Positions 38,656 to 47,772 of a DNA stretch of 64,000 bases are shown here, in pieces. The stretch lies in assembly GCA_013215295.1 (NCBI GenBank), contig JABSOZ010000010.1:124001-188000 (forward strand), in the 5' to 3' direction. The stretch is from Colwellia sp. (GTDB lineage: Bacteria > Pseudomonadota > Gammaproteobacteria > Enterobacterales > Alteromonadaceae). The position numbers and the translations under genes are program-made. The first letter of the stretch is position 1. Every line of letters starts with the position of its first letter. The notes below the pieces were generated by a model that saw nothing but the letters and a program-made list of their open reading frames with translations, was not told where the DNA came from and searched no databases.

Positions 38656-38982
38656 TTATTTTGCTTTATAAGTGTTTAAGCGTAATGCTAACTCAAAGTA
38701 ACCATTGGGTTGTTCGATACAACGAATCACTTTGCCATGTAAATTTTGACTGTTTGGATTGGCAACCTTGAAAACTACAGTAACTTCAGTTTGAAGTGGA
38801 ATGCTATGGTCGCAATCTAACTTTAATCCGCCACGTGAAAAATCTAAGCAGGTAATTTTTCGTTGAAATTGTTGTTGTTGATCATTAACCCAAATAATAT
38901 CAACAAGTTCTTTTTCCATATCTAAACGAAAAGACTGTCGTCGTTCACTTTCATTACCCTCAACTGACTCAGGCTCACTCAT
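38656..38982 (-). CDS. PilZ domain protein
   Basis: 108 aa and a single PilZ domain. The c-di-GMP binding residues are present: RRQSFR in the RxxxR region and DFSRGGLKL for the (D/N)xSxxG motif. A PilZ domain alone usually signals c-di-GMP to a partner. It is 33 bases upstream of the ParA-like frame on the same strand and is likely co-transcribed, suggesting a possible c-di-GMP link to the ParA system (inference). Confidence 0.85.
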   Translation of the reverse strand: MSEPESVEGNESERRQSFRLDMEKELVDIIWVNDQQQQFQRKITCLDFSRGGLKLDCDHSIPLQTEVTVVFKVANPNSQNLHGKVIRCIEQPNGYFELALRLNTYKAK

Positions 38983-39009
38983 TTTATTCTCCTATTTTAT
39001 CTAAATTAA

Positions 39010-39684
39010 TTATAACTCACCGTGCTCAGCAAATGAGTAACATATATTACCAGCAACAATAATGTGGTCGAGCACTTGAATGTCAATTAAGCTTAGTGCT
39101 TGTTCTAATCTTTTGGTAATTTGTTTATCGGCTATGCTTGCTTCTGCAATACCTGAGGGGTGATTATGCGCCAGTATAACGGCAGATGCTTGTTGCTTTA
39201 ATGCTTGCTCAACGACGACTCTTGGATAAACTGCTGCTGCGTTGATTGTGCCAAAAAATAATCGTTCAAATTTTAAAACTTTGTGCTGATTATCTAGAAA
39301 CATGACCGCAAATACTTCTCGAGTTTCACCACGTAATTCGCTGGTTAAAAAGTCTCGTGTTCTTTGGGACGAGTCCAATGCAGTACCATGATGTAACTGT
39401 TCAGCCAGGTAACGTTTCGACATTTCTAAACAAGCTTGTAATTGCACATACTTTGCTATGCCTAAACCATGATGTTCACAGAACTCTTGTTCAGTCGCAC
39501 GATAAATGGCAGCAATGCTGCCAAAACTGATTAAAAGCCGTTGAGCCAGTTCCACAACATGACAGCCTTTTACACCTGTACGTAAAAATATTGCCAGTAA
39601 TTCTGCATCACTTAAACTGCTGGGTCCTTTGTGGAGTAACTTTTCCCTTGGTTTTTCATTATCTAGCCAATCTTTTAACATCAT
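39010..39684 (-). CDS. radC: RadC family JAB-domain protein
   Basis: 224 aa from ATG 39684, chosen because AAGGATGCG precedes it; the frame is open to 39771. HHH-like N-terminal part (SLSDAELLAIFLRTG, HHGLGIAKYVQLQA) and C-terminal JAB1/MPN metal site (LAHNHPSGIAEAS...D). The family has been called a DNA repair protein, but the enzymatic role is unsettled. Divergent from coaBC with a shared intergenic gap, as in E. coli. Confidence 0.92.
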   Translation of the reverse strand: MMLKDWLDNEKPREKLLHKGPSSLSDAELLAIFLRTGVKGCHVVELAQRLLISFGSIAAIYRATEQEFCEHHGLGIAKYVQLQACLEMSKRYLAEQLHHGTALDSSQRTRDFLTSELRGETREVFAVMFLDNQHKVLKFERLFFGTINAAAVYPRVVVEQALKQQASAVILAHNHPSGIAEASIADKQITKRLEQALSLIDIQVLDHIIVAGNICYSFAEHGEL

Positions 39685-39765
39685 CGCATCCTTGCAAAGC
39701 CAATTTATAATTGTACAAATTAATGGTATCTTATCGCCACTTACCGTTATTAAGATTAGCAGTTT

Positions 39766-40977
39766 ATGCAAATTCTACAGGGAAAAAAAATAGTTCTGGG
39801 TATTACGGGTGGCATTGCTGCTTATAAAACACCAGAATTAGTGCGTCGTTTAAAAGATCACGGCGCTGATGTTCGTGTGGTAATGACCGCAGCGGCGCAG
39901 GCTTTTATCACACCATTAACATTACAAGCCGTTTCTGCTAATGCCGTTTCTGATAGCTTGCTTGATACCCAAGCAGAATTAGCAATGGGACATATTGAAT
40001 TAGCAAAATGGGCTGATTTCGTATTGATAGCACCTGCCACTGCCGATTCTATCGCACGTATTTCCTGTGGAATGGCGAATGACTTACTCACAACCATCTG
40101 TTTGGCAACAAGCGCACCAATTGCTATTGCTCCAGCGATGAATCAGCAAATGTGGCACGCTCAAATCACTCAAGAAAATATAAACAAACTTATCTCACGA
40201 AAAGTTGAGGTTTTTGGTCCAGGCTCTGGAGCACAGGCTTGTGGTGATGTTGGCTTAGGTAGAATGTTAGATGTTGATGAATTAGTGGCGCTTACTTGTG
40301 ATTTTTTTCAACCCACTACAAAAGTTATTCAAACTGATTTATCAGGTCAAACGTGGGTTATTACAGCAGGGCCTACACGAGAAGCTATTGACCCCGTGCG
40401 CTATATCTCTAATCATAGTTCAGGAAAAATGGGATATGCCATCGCACGAGCGGCACAATTAGCGGGTGCCAAGGTGAAAATAATTTCTGGCCCAGTAAAT
40501 ATTCCAACCCCAGAAGGTTGTATGAAACTCTCAGTTGAAAGCGCTTTGCAAATGCATCAACAAGCACTTAAACTCGCAAAAAATGCGGATGTTTTTGTTG
40601 CGTGTGCAGCAGTTGCAGATTACCGGGTGGCAGAAATATCAACACAAAAAATCAAAAAATCAGCTGATGATATGCAAATTAATTTGGTGAAAAATCCTGA
40701 TATTGTTGCTGATGTAGCTGCTTTATCATCAAAACCTTTTACTGTAGGATTTGCCGCAGAAACACAGAATGTTGAACATTATGCGTTAGACAAATTGAAA
40801 AGAAAAAATCTTGATATGATTGCTGCTAACAATGTGGCACTTTCAGGCCAAGGTTTTAACAGTGATGATAATGCATTAACGGTTTTTTCCAGTAAAACTA
40901 AAACTGATTTACCATTAGCATCAAAACGAATACTTGCAGAGCAATTAGTACAGTTAATTTCGCAACACTATATATAA
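39766..40977 (+). CDS. coaBC: bifunctional PPC decarboxylase / PPC synthetase
   Basis: 403 aa. CoaC half: flavoprotein start [27 protein letters not shown] with the catalytic-His segment [15 protein letters not shown] and GxxACGxxGxGRM. CoaB half: [36 protein letters not shown] and KIKKS. It makes 4'-phosphopantetheine from phosphopantothenate, cysteine and CTP. CoaD in this window is the next enzyme. In E. coli dut separates coaBC and slmA; here slmA follows directly. Confidence 0.96.
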   Translation: MQILQGKKIVLGITGGIAAYKTPELVRRLKDHGADVRVVMTAAAQAFITPLTLQAVSANAVSDSLLDTQAELAMGHIELAKWADFVLIAPATADSIARISCGMANDLLTTICLATSAPIAIAPAMNQQMWHAQITQENINKLISRKVEVFGPGSGAQACGDVGLGRMLDVDELVALTCDFFQPTTKVIQTDLSGQTWVITAGPTREAIDPVRYISNHSSGKMGYAIARAAQLAGAKVKIISGPVNIPTPEGCMKLSVESALQMHQQALKLAKNADVFVACAAVADYRVAEISTQKIKKSADDMQINLVKNPDIVADVAALSSKPFTVGFAAETQNVEHYALDKLKRKNLDMIAANNVALSGQGFNSDDNALTVFSSKTKTDLPLASKRILAEQLVQLISQHYI

Positions 40978-40997
40978 CAATAATAAGAGATGGATTT

Positions 40998-41582
40998 ATG
41001 TCAGCAGCGCAAAAACCTAATCGTAAGCAACAAATTTTAGAATGTTTAGCAAAAATGCTAGAAACTTGTCCCGGTCAGCGAATAACTACCGCGAAGCTTG
41101 CCGCAGAAGTTGGTGTTTCAGAAGCTGCGCTTTATCGTCATTTCCCTTCTAAAGCACGTATGTTCGAAGGTTTAATTGATTTTATTGAGGAGTCAACTTT
41201 CTCACGAGTGAATTTAATTCTTAGTGATCACAAAGAAGCACTGGTGCGCTGTCATCATATTTTGCATGTGTTGTTGGTTTTCTCTGAACGTAATCCTGGT
41301 CTGTCTCGCATATTAGCCGGTGATGCATTAATGGGTGAAAATGAAAGATTACGTGCACGAGTTAATCAGTATTTCGAAAAGCTAGAATCTCAATTTAAAC
41401 AAGTCTTACGTGAACGAAAATTACGTGAAGGCAAAAGTTTTAGCATTTCAGAACAAGCATTAGCGAATATCTTATGTGCGTTCGTTGAAGGAAAAATTAG
41501 CCAATACGTGCGTTCAGAGTTTTCCAAAAAACCGAGTGATGACTTCAATGAACAATGGCAATTTTTGATGGCCGGAAAATAG
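40998..41582 (+). CDS. slmA: nucleoid occlusion factor SlmA
   Basis: 194 aa TetR-fold protein. N-terminal [38 protein letters not shown] (recognition [13 protein letters not shown]). The C-terminal half matches SlmA ([26 protein letters not shown] begins the FtsZ-interacting region). SlmA binds specific chromosomal sites and blocks FtsZ assembly over the nucleoid. Located 20 bases after coaBC, in the conserved neighbourhood minus dut. Confidence 0.94.
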   Translation: MSAAQKPNRKQQILECLAKMLETCPGQRITTAKLAAEVGVSEAALYRHFPSKARMFEGLIDFIEESTFSRVNLILSDHKEALVRCHHILHVLLVFSERNPGLSRILAGDALMGENERLRARVNQYFEKLESQFKQVLRERKLREGKSFSISEQALANILCAFVEGKISQYVRSEFSKKPSDDFNEQWQFLMAGK

Positions 41583-41646
41583 CAAACTGGCCAAAACATA
41601 ACAAACAAAACAAACAAAACATCAAGTATAAAATTAAGGAACTTAT

Positions 41647-43125
41647 GTGAGTAATTTATCACAACTTCAACCATCGGCTTTATGGCAGTTATTTGAAAAA
41701 ATATGCAGTATCCCACACCCTTCAAAACATGAACAAAAAATATCTGCTTGGATCCAAGCTTGGGCACAAGAACAAGGTTTAGTCGTAAAAGAAGATGCAG
41801 TTGGTAATATTTTTATTAAGAAAGCAGCCACTGCAGGTATGGAAAATTGCCAAGGCGTTATTCTTCAAGCACACATGGATATGGTGCCGCAAAAAAATGC
41901 TGATACCGATCATGATTTCTTAACTGATCCGATAAAACCTTACATTATCGAAGAAACAGATGGGCAATGGGTGACGGCAGATGGCACAACGTTAGGCGCA
42001 GATAATGGTATTGGCTTATGTTCGGCTTTAGCTGTGCTAGCAAGCGATGATATTGCGCATGGCCCTTTAGAAGTTTTAGTGACCATAGATGAAGAAGCCG
42101 GAATGACAGGCGCTTTTGGCTTAGAAGCGGGCTGGTTAGACGGTGATATTTTAATTAACACCGACTCTGAGCAAGAAGGTGAAATATACATGGGTTGTGC
42201 AGGCGGTATTGATGCTGAAGCAACCTTTAAGTTGAAATTTGAAGATGTGCCAGAAAAGGTAACTTCTTTTACGCTTTCTATCTCAGGCTTAAAAGGCGGT
42301 CACTCTGGTGTCGATATACATACGGGGCGCGCCAATGCTAATAAACTTTTAGTACGCTTTTTACTCGAAGCGAGCCAACAGTTTGATTTGCGCTTAGTTG
42401 ATTTAAATGGTGGTAGTTTACGTAATGCTATTCCACGAGAAGCTGACTCAAGTTTCGTTATTGCAACAAAAGATGTTGAAGCATTTAAAGTAAGTTTAGC
42501 TGATTATTTAGCGACCTTACGCGCGACATTAGGCCGTGTTGAAACCGACATTGAACTGTTACTTATTTCACCAGAAATTTTTGACGAATGTTGGAGTAGC
42601 GAAACACAAGCCACTATTTTGAATGCATTAAATGCTTGTCCAAATGGCGTTGTTCGCATGAGTGATGATATTGAAGGTATTGTAGAAACATCGCTTAACT
42701 TAGGCGTTATTCGCTGTAAAGGTCGTAACTTTGTTGCTATGTCGCTTATTCGCAGTTTACATGACGATGGCCGCTTAATGGTAGAGTCTATGGTGAAATC
42801 AGTTTTTGAATTGGCAGGTGCACAGGTTGAATTTTCTGGTGCTTACCCTGGTTGGAAGCCTGACACCAGTTCGAACATCATGAAAAACGTGCGAGATACT
42901 TATCAACAACTTTTTAATAAAGTGCCTGAAATCATGGTAATTCATGCAGGGTTAGAATGCGGTTTATTTAAAACCGCTTACCCCAATTGGGACATGGTAT
43001 CGTTTGGGCCGACAATTAAATTTCCGCATTCACCTGATGAAAAAGTGAATATTGATGCTGTGGGTCTTTATTGGCAGTTACTGGTTGCCGTCTTAAAAAA
43101 TATACCTGAAAAATCTCGCCTATAG
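41647..43125 (+). CDS. pepD: cytosol nonspecific dipeptidase (aminoacyl-histidine dipeptidase)
   Basis: 492 aa M20C metallopeptidase. Zinc ligands are in QAHMDMVPQK (His), GADNGIG (Asp), DEEAGMTGA (Glu), NTDSEQEGE and a late FPHSPDEKV (His). It hydrolyses Xaa-His and other dipeptides. The start is GTG with AAGGAACTTAT ahead of it; the nearby ATG at 41645 is in another frame and hits TGA at once. Monocistronic after slmA. Confidence 0.93.
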   Translation: MSNLSQLQPSALWQLFEKICSIPHPSKHEQKISAWIQAWAQEQGLVVKEDAVGNIFIKKAATAGMENCQGVILQAHMDMVPQKNADTDHDFLTDPIKPYIIEETDGQWVTADGTTLGADNGIGLCSALAVLASDDIAHGPLEVLVTIDEEAGMTGAFGLEAGWLDGDILINTDSEQEGEIYMGCAGGIDAEATFKLKFEDVPEKVTSFTLSISGLKGGHSGVDIHTGRANANKLLVRFLLEASQQFDLRLVDLNGGSLRNAIPREADSSFVIATKDVEAFKVSLADYLATLRATLGRVETDIELLLISPEIFDECWSSETQATILNALNACPNGVVRMSDDIEGIVETSLNLGVIRCKGRNFVAMSLIRSLHDDGRLMVESMVKSVFELAGAQVEFSGAYPGWKPDTSSNIMKNVRDTYQQLFNKVPEIMVIHAGLECGLFKTAYPNWDMVSFGPTIKFPHSPDEKVNIDAVGLYWQLLVAVLKNIPEKSRL

Positions 43126-43477
43126 TTTGATCAAATAGATTGTTATGTTGAATTTATTAAAGGGCACAAAATGGATGTGCCTAAATAAATTCAACAATGT
43201 CTTTTGAAATCAACATCAAAATTATGAAGTAATACATAATACCAATTTCATTAAGTTATTGCTCACTTGTACTGGTTAAAATACTCCACAGCCGCGTTGC
43301 TCTCAATCCCAATAGCCAGCTATTGGTCAATCTAGCGCCTTGCTCTGAAATGTTTTTCCTGCGCACAACAAGATCACAAACTTAATGAAAATGGTATAAC
43401 TTGTTAGCCTAAGGTCTAATAAACATTTTCTTGCAAAAGGTTATACTAAAAAGTAATAACTATTAAGGTATTACATT
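43126..43477. other. intergenic region with a miniature inverted-repeat element
   Basis: 352 bases between pepD and the LuxR-type regulator. Apart from the element at 43239-43397, it holds an A/T-rich leader likely carrying the promoter of the downstream regulator. No gene seen. Confidence 0.6.
43239..43397. repeat. MITE-like element with terminal inverted repeats
   Basis: ATACCAATTTCATTAAGTT at 43239-43257 and AACTTAATGAAAATGGTAT at 43379-43397 are inverted 19-base ends with one mismatch. The 159-base unit has a more GC-rich interior than its flanks, including the small palindrome AATAGC-CA-GCTATT. No coding capacity. The size and structure fit a non-autonomous transposable element or interspersed repeat. 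Target duplication is not clear. Confidence 0.7.
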
Positions 43478-44131
43478 ATGTTCCAGCCAGAAAAAATAAT
43501 AGTCGCTGACGATCATCCCTTATTCAGACAGGCGCTGTTAGCTGCGCTTAACGTTAAGTTTAATAAAACTCAGTGGTTAGAAGCACAGACAATAGAACAA
43601 CTTGAACAACAACTCTCATCAAATACTGACAGCGATTTAGTCTTATTAGATTTGAATATTCCAGGGGCACATGGTTTTAATACCTTGATTCATGTACGTA
43701 ATCATTTTCCACAAATACCGGTAGTCATGATTTCTGCGCATGAAGATAACGATACCATTCGTAAAGCAATGGAATATGGTGCAGCAGGTTTTGTACCAAA
43801 ATCTACTCCGGTTGAAATGATTATTTATGCGATCCAACAAATATTAATGGGTGAAGTTTGGCTTCCTGAAAGCTTTGAAAAAGCGTGTAAAGGTGACGAA
43901 ACAAATATTGCTGAACGTGTTGCCAGTTTGACCCAGCAGCAATATCGAATCTTAATGATGTTCGCACAAGGATTATTGAACAAACAGATTGCTTATGACC
44001 TCAATGTATCAGAAGCAACCATCAAGGCTCACGCAACTGCCATTTTTCGAAAATTGAATGTCCGCAATAGAACACAAGCCGTTATTGCTATTGCGCCACT
44101 TAACGTGTCCGAACCGACTCTCAACCACTAG
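43478..44131 (+). CDS. crbR: LuxR-family response regulator, CrbR-like
   Basis: 217 aa. Receiver (acidic pair ADDHP, phosphoacceptor Asp in LVLLDLNIPGAHGF, Lys in FVPKSTPVE) and C-terminal LuxR/NarL HTH (LTQQQYRILMMFAQGLLNKQIAYDLNVSEATIKAHATAIFRKLNV; recognition SEATIKAHATAIF). It converges on a symporter-histidine kinase fusion, the arrangement of CrbR/CrbS, which activates acetyl-CoA synthetase expression in Vibrio and Pseudomonas (where the pair is also called ErdR/MxtR). The assignment combines domain layout and position. Confidence 0.8.
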   Translation: MFQPEKIIVADDHPLFRQALLAALNVKFNKTQWLEAQTIEQLEQQLSSNTDSDLVLLDLNIPGAHGFNTLIHVRNHFPQIPVVMISAHEDNDTIRKAMEYGAAGFVPKSTPVEMIIYAIQQILMGEVWLPESFEKACKGDETNIAERVASLTQQQYRILMMFAQGLLNKQIAYDLNVSEATIKAHATAIFRKLNVRNRTQAVIAIAPLNVSEPTLNH

Positions 44132-44135
44132 AACA

Positions 44136-44171
44136 AAGATAATTCTTGATATTACTCTGAATAATTATCTT
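44136..44171. terminator. hairpin between convergent crbR and crbS
   Basis: AAGATAATT (44136-44144) and AATTATCTT (44163-44171) are perfect inverted arms across the shared 3' ends and overlap the last crbS codons. Likely a bidirectional terminator, AT-rich and therefore weak. Confidence 0.4.
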
Positions 44172-47100
44172 GTAACTTCTTTGCTAGCATAGCGCTCATC
44201 ATTGCGCGAAGTGCTGCCGGTTTTACCAACTTTCTCATAAATCCGACATTAGCGTTCTGCGTTCTTTCTTCAATATCACTTTCAGTTGTCGCGGTAATTA
44301 AAATTGCTGGTATGAAATGATTTGCAGTTTCTCGAAGCTGTTTAGTCAGTGTTAAACCGTCTTGATTATTATTGAGTTGATAATCAACCAATAATATTTC
44401 AATGTCATTTTGATGATTGCTAAAAACTTCTTTAGCTTGTTCAAATGAGTCAGCTGACAGAACATTACAATGCCAAGCACCTAACAACTCAATCATGCCA
44501 TTAAGCACATCAGGGTCATTGTCAATACACATGACTGTGACGTCTTTTAAGCCTATTTTTGCCACAGGCTTTTCAATTTCAATATTAAATTGACGATGAG
44601 CTTTGGTAATAGCGACGGTGAACTTGCAACCGTGGTGTTCTTTTGATTTTAAAGAGAGTGGGTGTCCTAACAACTGCGCTAAACTCTGTGTGATGTTAAG
44701 ACCTAACCCAAGACCTCTACTTGCATGATTAGAATTGTTTTCTAATTGGGTAAATTGTTCGAAAACGATTTCTTGTTTTTCCAAAGGAATGCCGGGTCCG
44801 TTGTCTAATACTTGAATACTCACTTGTTTATTAACAATACGTGCCCCTAATAAAACTTTACCAGGGCTAGCATAACGAAATGCGTTACCGATTAAGTTTT
44901 GTAGAATACGGCGTAATAAGTTTCGGTCAGAAGTTATCCATGCTTTACAATAGACGACTCTAAATTCCACATCGTATTCTTCGGCGGATGCCGAGAACTC
45001 TTGTGCTAAATCTGTAAATAAATCGTTTATCGAAAACGTGGTGTAATGTGCAGTAATATTACCACTTTCGATACGCGCTATTTCACCTAAATCGGCAAGT
45101 AAGTCGTTAGCAACTTTTAAAGAATGATCTATGTTTTTAACTTGCCTGAGCTGACTTTCGCTTAAATTACCCTGACTACTCAATGCGGAAGTAAACAGTC
45201 TTGCTGCTTCTAGGGGTTGCATTAAGTCATGGCTACAGGCTTTCAAATATAAACTTTTCTTTATATGGGCTTGCTCTGCTTTTTTTCGTGCAATGTCTAA
45301 ATCTTCATTTGTTTTTTCTAATTTTTTTGTTCGCTCAGTAATAATGGCTTCTAAATCAATATTGGTATCCTTTAATACTCGTTCGGCCTCTTTATAGGCG
45401 GTAACATCAGAAAACAACATCACGAAACCACCGCCAGGTAATGGGTTGCCTTGAATTCGAATAACTTGTCCATCCGGATGTTGACGTTCGGAGGTGTGAG
45501 GGCTGCCATTTCTTAAATAATCTAAGCGTTTTTCAACTTGCCGACTAATTTCGCCATCGCCACATAAACCTCGAGAGGCGTTGTAACGAATCAGGTGCTT
45601 TATCGGGCAACCTTTATAAACCAGCTCTTTAGGATAAGAAAACAAGTCGATATATTTTTTGTTCCATGCCACGAGTTTTAATTCATTATCAACAATAGAG
45701 ATCCCTTCACTGGCATTTTCAATGGCACTTTGTAATAAATTTTGACTAAATTTTCGTTGCTGACTGGAAGCATCTTCAACCAACACGGCAATTTCATCGA
45801 GCGCAATATCACGTCCGTCTAACGCTGAAGATAATACTAAACGTGCTGATGAAGCGCCCATAACACTTGCCAGCGTATTTTCCGTATGCAGTAATAACTG
45901 TTGATTATAATCGTGTTGAGAAACTTCTTTTTTGACGATACCTTGCTGGAATTGCTTAAAGCTGATCTTTGCTTTTCCTTCACCGACAAACTTCGAGACT
46001 AGTACCTCTAGATCGCGTTCATCAACATGACGTTTTTTCTGTGAGCTTAACGGTTTAGGCGCCTGCCACTCTAGAAATAGTGAAGCTTGCACACGTTCCT
46101 GCACACTTTGACGGCTTATTTGTGATAATGCCCACATCACCAAAATATTTACAGTTAAACTAAGTAAGCTGACAGTGGTATTTGCCGAAAGGAAACTATC
46201 GGTAAAGGGTTGCTCATACAAACCAAATTGTGGAATAAAGTTGAGTAAAAACCAGAGTGAGAAACCAATTAGAATACCCGCATATACACCCGTTAAACTT
46301 GCTCTTCGCCAATAAAATGCGGCGACGAGAGCCGGGGTTAATTGTGCAAATGCGCCGAAAGCAATTTCTCCTAACGAACTTAGTGTATCTGGCGAGGTCA
46401 TTAAAAATACGCCGTAACCGAGTAGAATAACTAAGAATACTAATACTTTTCGAATGTTGAGTAAGCGGAGTCGAAACTGATCAAAATCTGTGTTTTTAGT
46501 TTTGCTGGCGCGAAAAATATAAGGGAAAACTATTTCATTGCTCAACATTGTACTCAACGCGATAGAAGAAATAATGACCATGGAGCTAGCTGCAGAAATG
46601 GCGCCTAGGAAGGCAAACAGCGTTAACCATGTTTGATCATGATGCCAAGGTAAAAATAAAACATAAGCATCTGAAGGAACGCTATTACCTAACAACATTT
46701 GCCCTGCAATACCAAGGGGTGCTGCAAAAAGAGCAAAAACCAATAAATAAAGCGGGAATATTTTTCGGCTGAGCTTGGTATCTTTTGGGTCTTTAAGCTC
46801 AACGACCATTACTTGGAATTGTCGAGGTAACGATAAAAATGCTGCCATCACGATCACTAACATGGCTAACATTGACATCATATTAGGGAAATTAAGTTGT
46901 TGCTCAAGTTGTAAGTTTGCGCCTGACTTGTACCAAAGGTCCATGGGTGAATCAAAGACAAAAAAAGTCACGAAAACACCTACAGCAAGAAAGGCAAAAA
47001 GTTTGACTAACGATTCAAAAGCAATGGCGAGCATTACCCCAGGATGGCGTTCAGTAACATCAATATGACGAATGCCAAATATTACCGTAAAACCTGCCAG

Positions 47101-47601
47101 CACTAAGCTTGAAATGAGCCCAAATCGCCACGTCACTAGGCTTTGTTCTGCTTGCAGTTGTTGAAAAGAATAAACAATCGCTTTTAGCTGCAATGCGATA
47201 TAAGGCATGGTGCCAATTAAAGCGACAATTGTAACCATAATGGCGAGGTTGTGGGATTTTCCGTACCGAGAAGCAAGTAAATCGGCGAGGGAAGTTAAAT
47301 TTAATTTTAAACTGACACGTACAATTCGTTGAATAAAAGGCCAAGCAAAAACAAATAATAAAATAGGACCTAAATAAATAGGGATATGAGAAAGAAAGTT
47401 AGTAGACGCTTGGCCTGTCGTCCCTAAAAAACTCCAAGAGGTACAGTAAACACCTAGGGTGAGTGCGTAAATAATGCCCTGACTTTTACGGGCGATTTTA
47501 TGACGATATTTATTTCCTAAAAATGCAATAAGAAAAAGTAGGCCAATATAACCAATACTTAATGCAGATAGTTGCCAGTTGGGAAACATAATACATCTCA
47601 A
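44152..47601 (-). CDS. crbS: Na+/solute symporter-histidine kinase-receiver fusion, CrbS-like
   Basis: 1149 aa. Residues ~1-500 form an SSS-family (SLC5) transporter with about 13 membrane helices. A linker and a PAS domain (about 640-750; ENASEGISIVDNELKLVAWNKKY is its start) follow, then a coiled coil, HisKA (KACSHDLMQPLEAARLF), HATPase (NLIGNAFRYASPG, DNGPGIP, GLGLGLNI) and a C-terminal receiver with Asp in ILLVDYQLNNNQDG. This is the CrbS/MxtR layout, thought to couple acetate-type substrate sensing to kinase activity. Convergent with its regulator. The actP-like symporter at 59178 is a plausible target. Confidence 0.88.
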   Translation of the reverse strand: MRCIMFPNWQLSALSIGYIGLLFLIAFLGNKYRHKIARKSQGIIYALTLGVYCTSWSFLGTTGQASTNFLSHIPIYLGPILLFVFAWPFIQRIVRVSLKLNLTSLADLLASRYGKSHNLAIMVTIVALIGTMPYIALQLKAIVYSFQQLQAEQSLVTWRFGLISSLVLAGFTVIFGIRHIDVTERHPGVMLAIAFESLVKLFAFLAVGVFVTFFVFDSPMDLWYKSGANLQLEQQLNFPNMMSMLAMLVIVMAAFLSLPRQFQVMVVELKDPKDTKLSRKIFPLYLLVFALFAAPLGIAGQMLLGNSVPSDAYVLFLPWHHDQTWLTLFAFLGAISAASSMVIISSIALSTMLSNEIVFPYIFRASKTKNTDFDQFRLRLLNIRKVLVFLVILLGYGVFLMTSPDTLSSLGEIAFGAFAQLTPALVAAFYWRRASLTGVYAGILIGFSLWFLLNFIPQFGLYEQPFTDSFLSANTTVSLLSLTVNILVMWALSQISRQSVQERVQASLFLEWQAPKPLSSQKKRHVDERDLEVLVSKFVGEGKAKISFKQFQQGIVKKEVSQHDYNQQLLLHTENTLASVMGASSARLVLSSALDGRDIALDEIAVLVEDASSQQRKFSQNLLQSAIENASEGISIVDNELKLVAWNKKYIDLFSYPKELVYKGCPIKHLIRYNASRGLCGDGEISRQVEKRLDYLRNGSPHTSERQHPDGQVIRIQGNPLPGGGFVMLFSDVTAYKEAERVLKDTNIDLEAIITERTKKLEKTNEDLDIARKKAEQAHIKKSLYLKACSHDLMQPLEAARLFTSALSSQGNLSESQLRQVKNIDHSLKVANDLLADLGEIARIESGNITAHYTTFSINDLFTDLAQEFSASAEEYDVEFRVVYCKAWITSDRNLLRRILQNLIGNAFRYASPGKVLLGARIVNKQVSIQVLDNGPGIPLEKQEIVFEQFTQLENNSNHASRGLGLGLNITQSLAQLLGHPLSLKSKEHHGCKFTVAITKAHRQFNIEIEKPVAKIGLKDVTVMCIDNDPDVLNGMIELLGAWHCNVLSADSFEQAKEVFSNHQNDIEILLVDYQLNNNQDGLTLTKQLRETANHFIPAILITATTESDIEERTQNANVGFMRKLVKPAALRAMMSAMLAKKLQDNYSE

Positions 47602-47700
47602 TAGTTTTTATAGCTTCTACAATACCAAGGCTATCTACTTATTTAAACTAAAGTTATCAGGTAATCCAACGTCCATTTCAGACGGTTTATATTTTTGACA

Positions 47701-47751
47701 TTGCACTTCGGTAATAATTATATATAATGTCGTTCGAATGGTGTTCGAATG
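47701..47751 (+). promoter_or_regulatory. sigma-70 promoter overlapped by paired GTTCGAATG operators
   Basis: TTGCAC (47701-47706), 16 bases, TATAAT (47723-47728), then GTTCGAATG at 47732-47740 and again at 47743-47751. The repeats are 11 bases apart (one helical turn), each contains the palindrome TTCGAA, and they cover the predicted start of transcription 22-41 bases before the TetR ATG. Expected effect: autorepression of the tetR-RND operon (inference). Confidence 0.6.
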
Positions 47752-47772
47752 AATTAACTGAAAGAGATTATT

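Noticed and set aside
39685-39771. N-terminal extension of radC into the coaBC start
   Set aside because: The added 29 residues are not RadC-like and would overlap the divergent coaBC start; the ATG at 39684 has a good AAGGA site.
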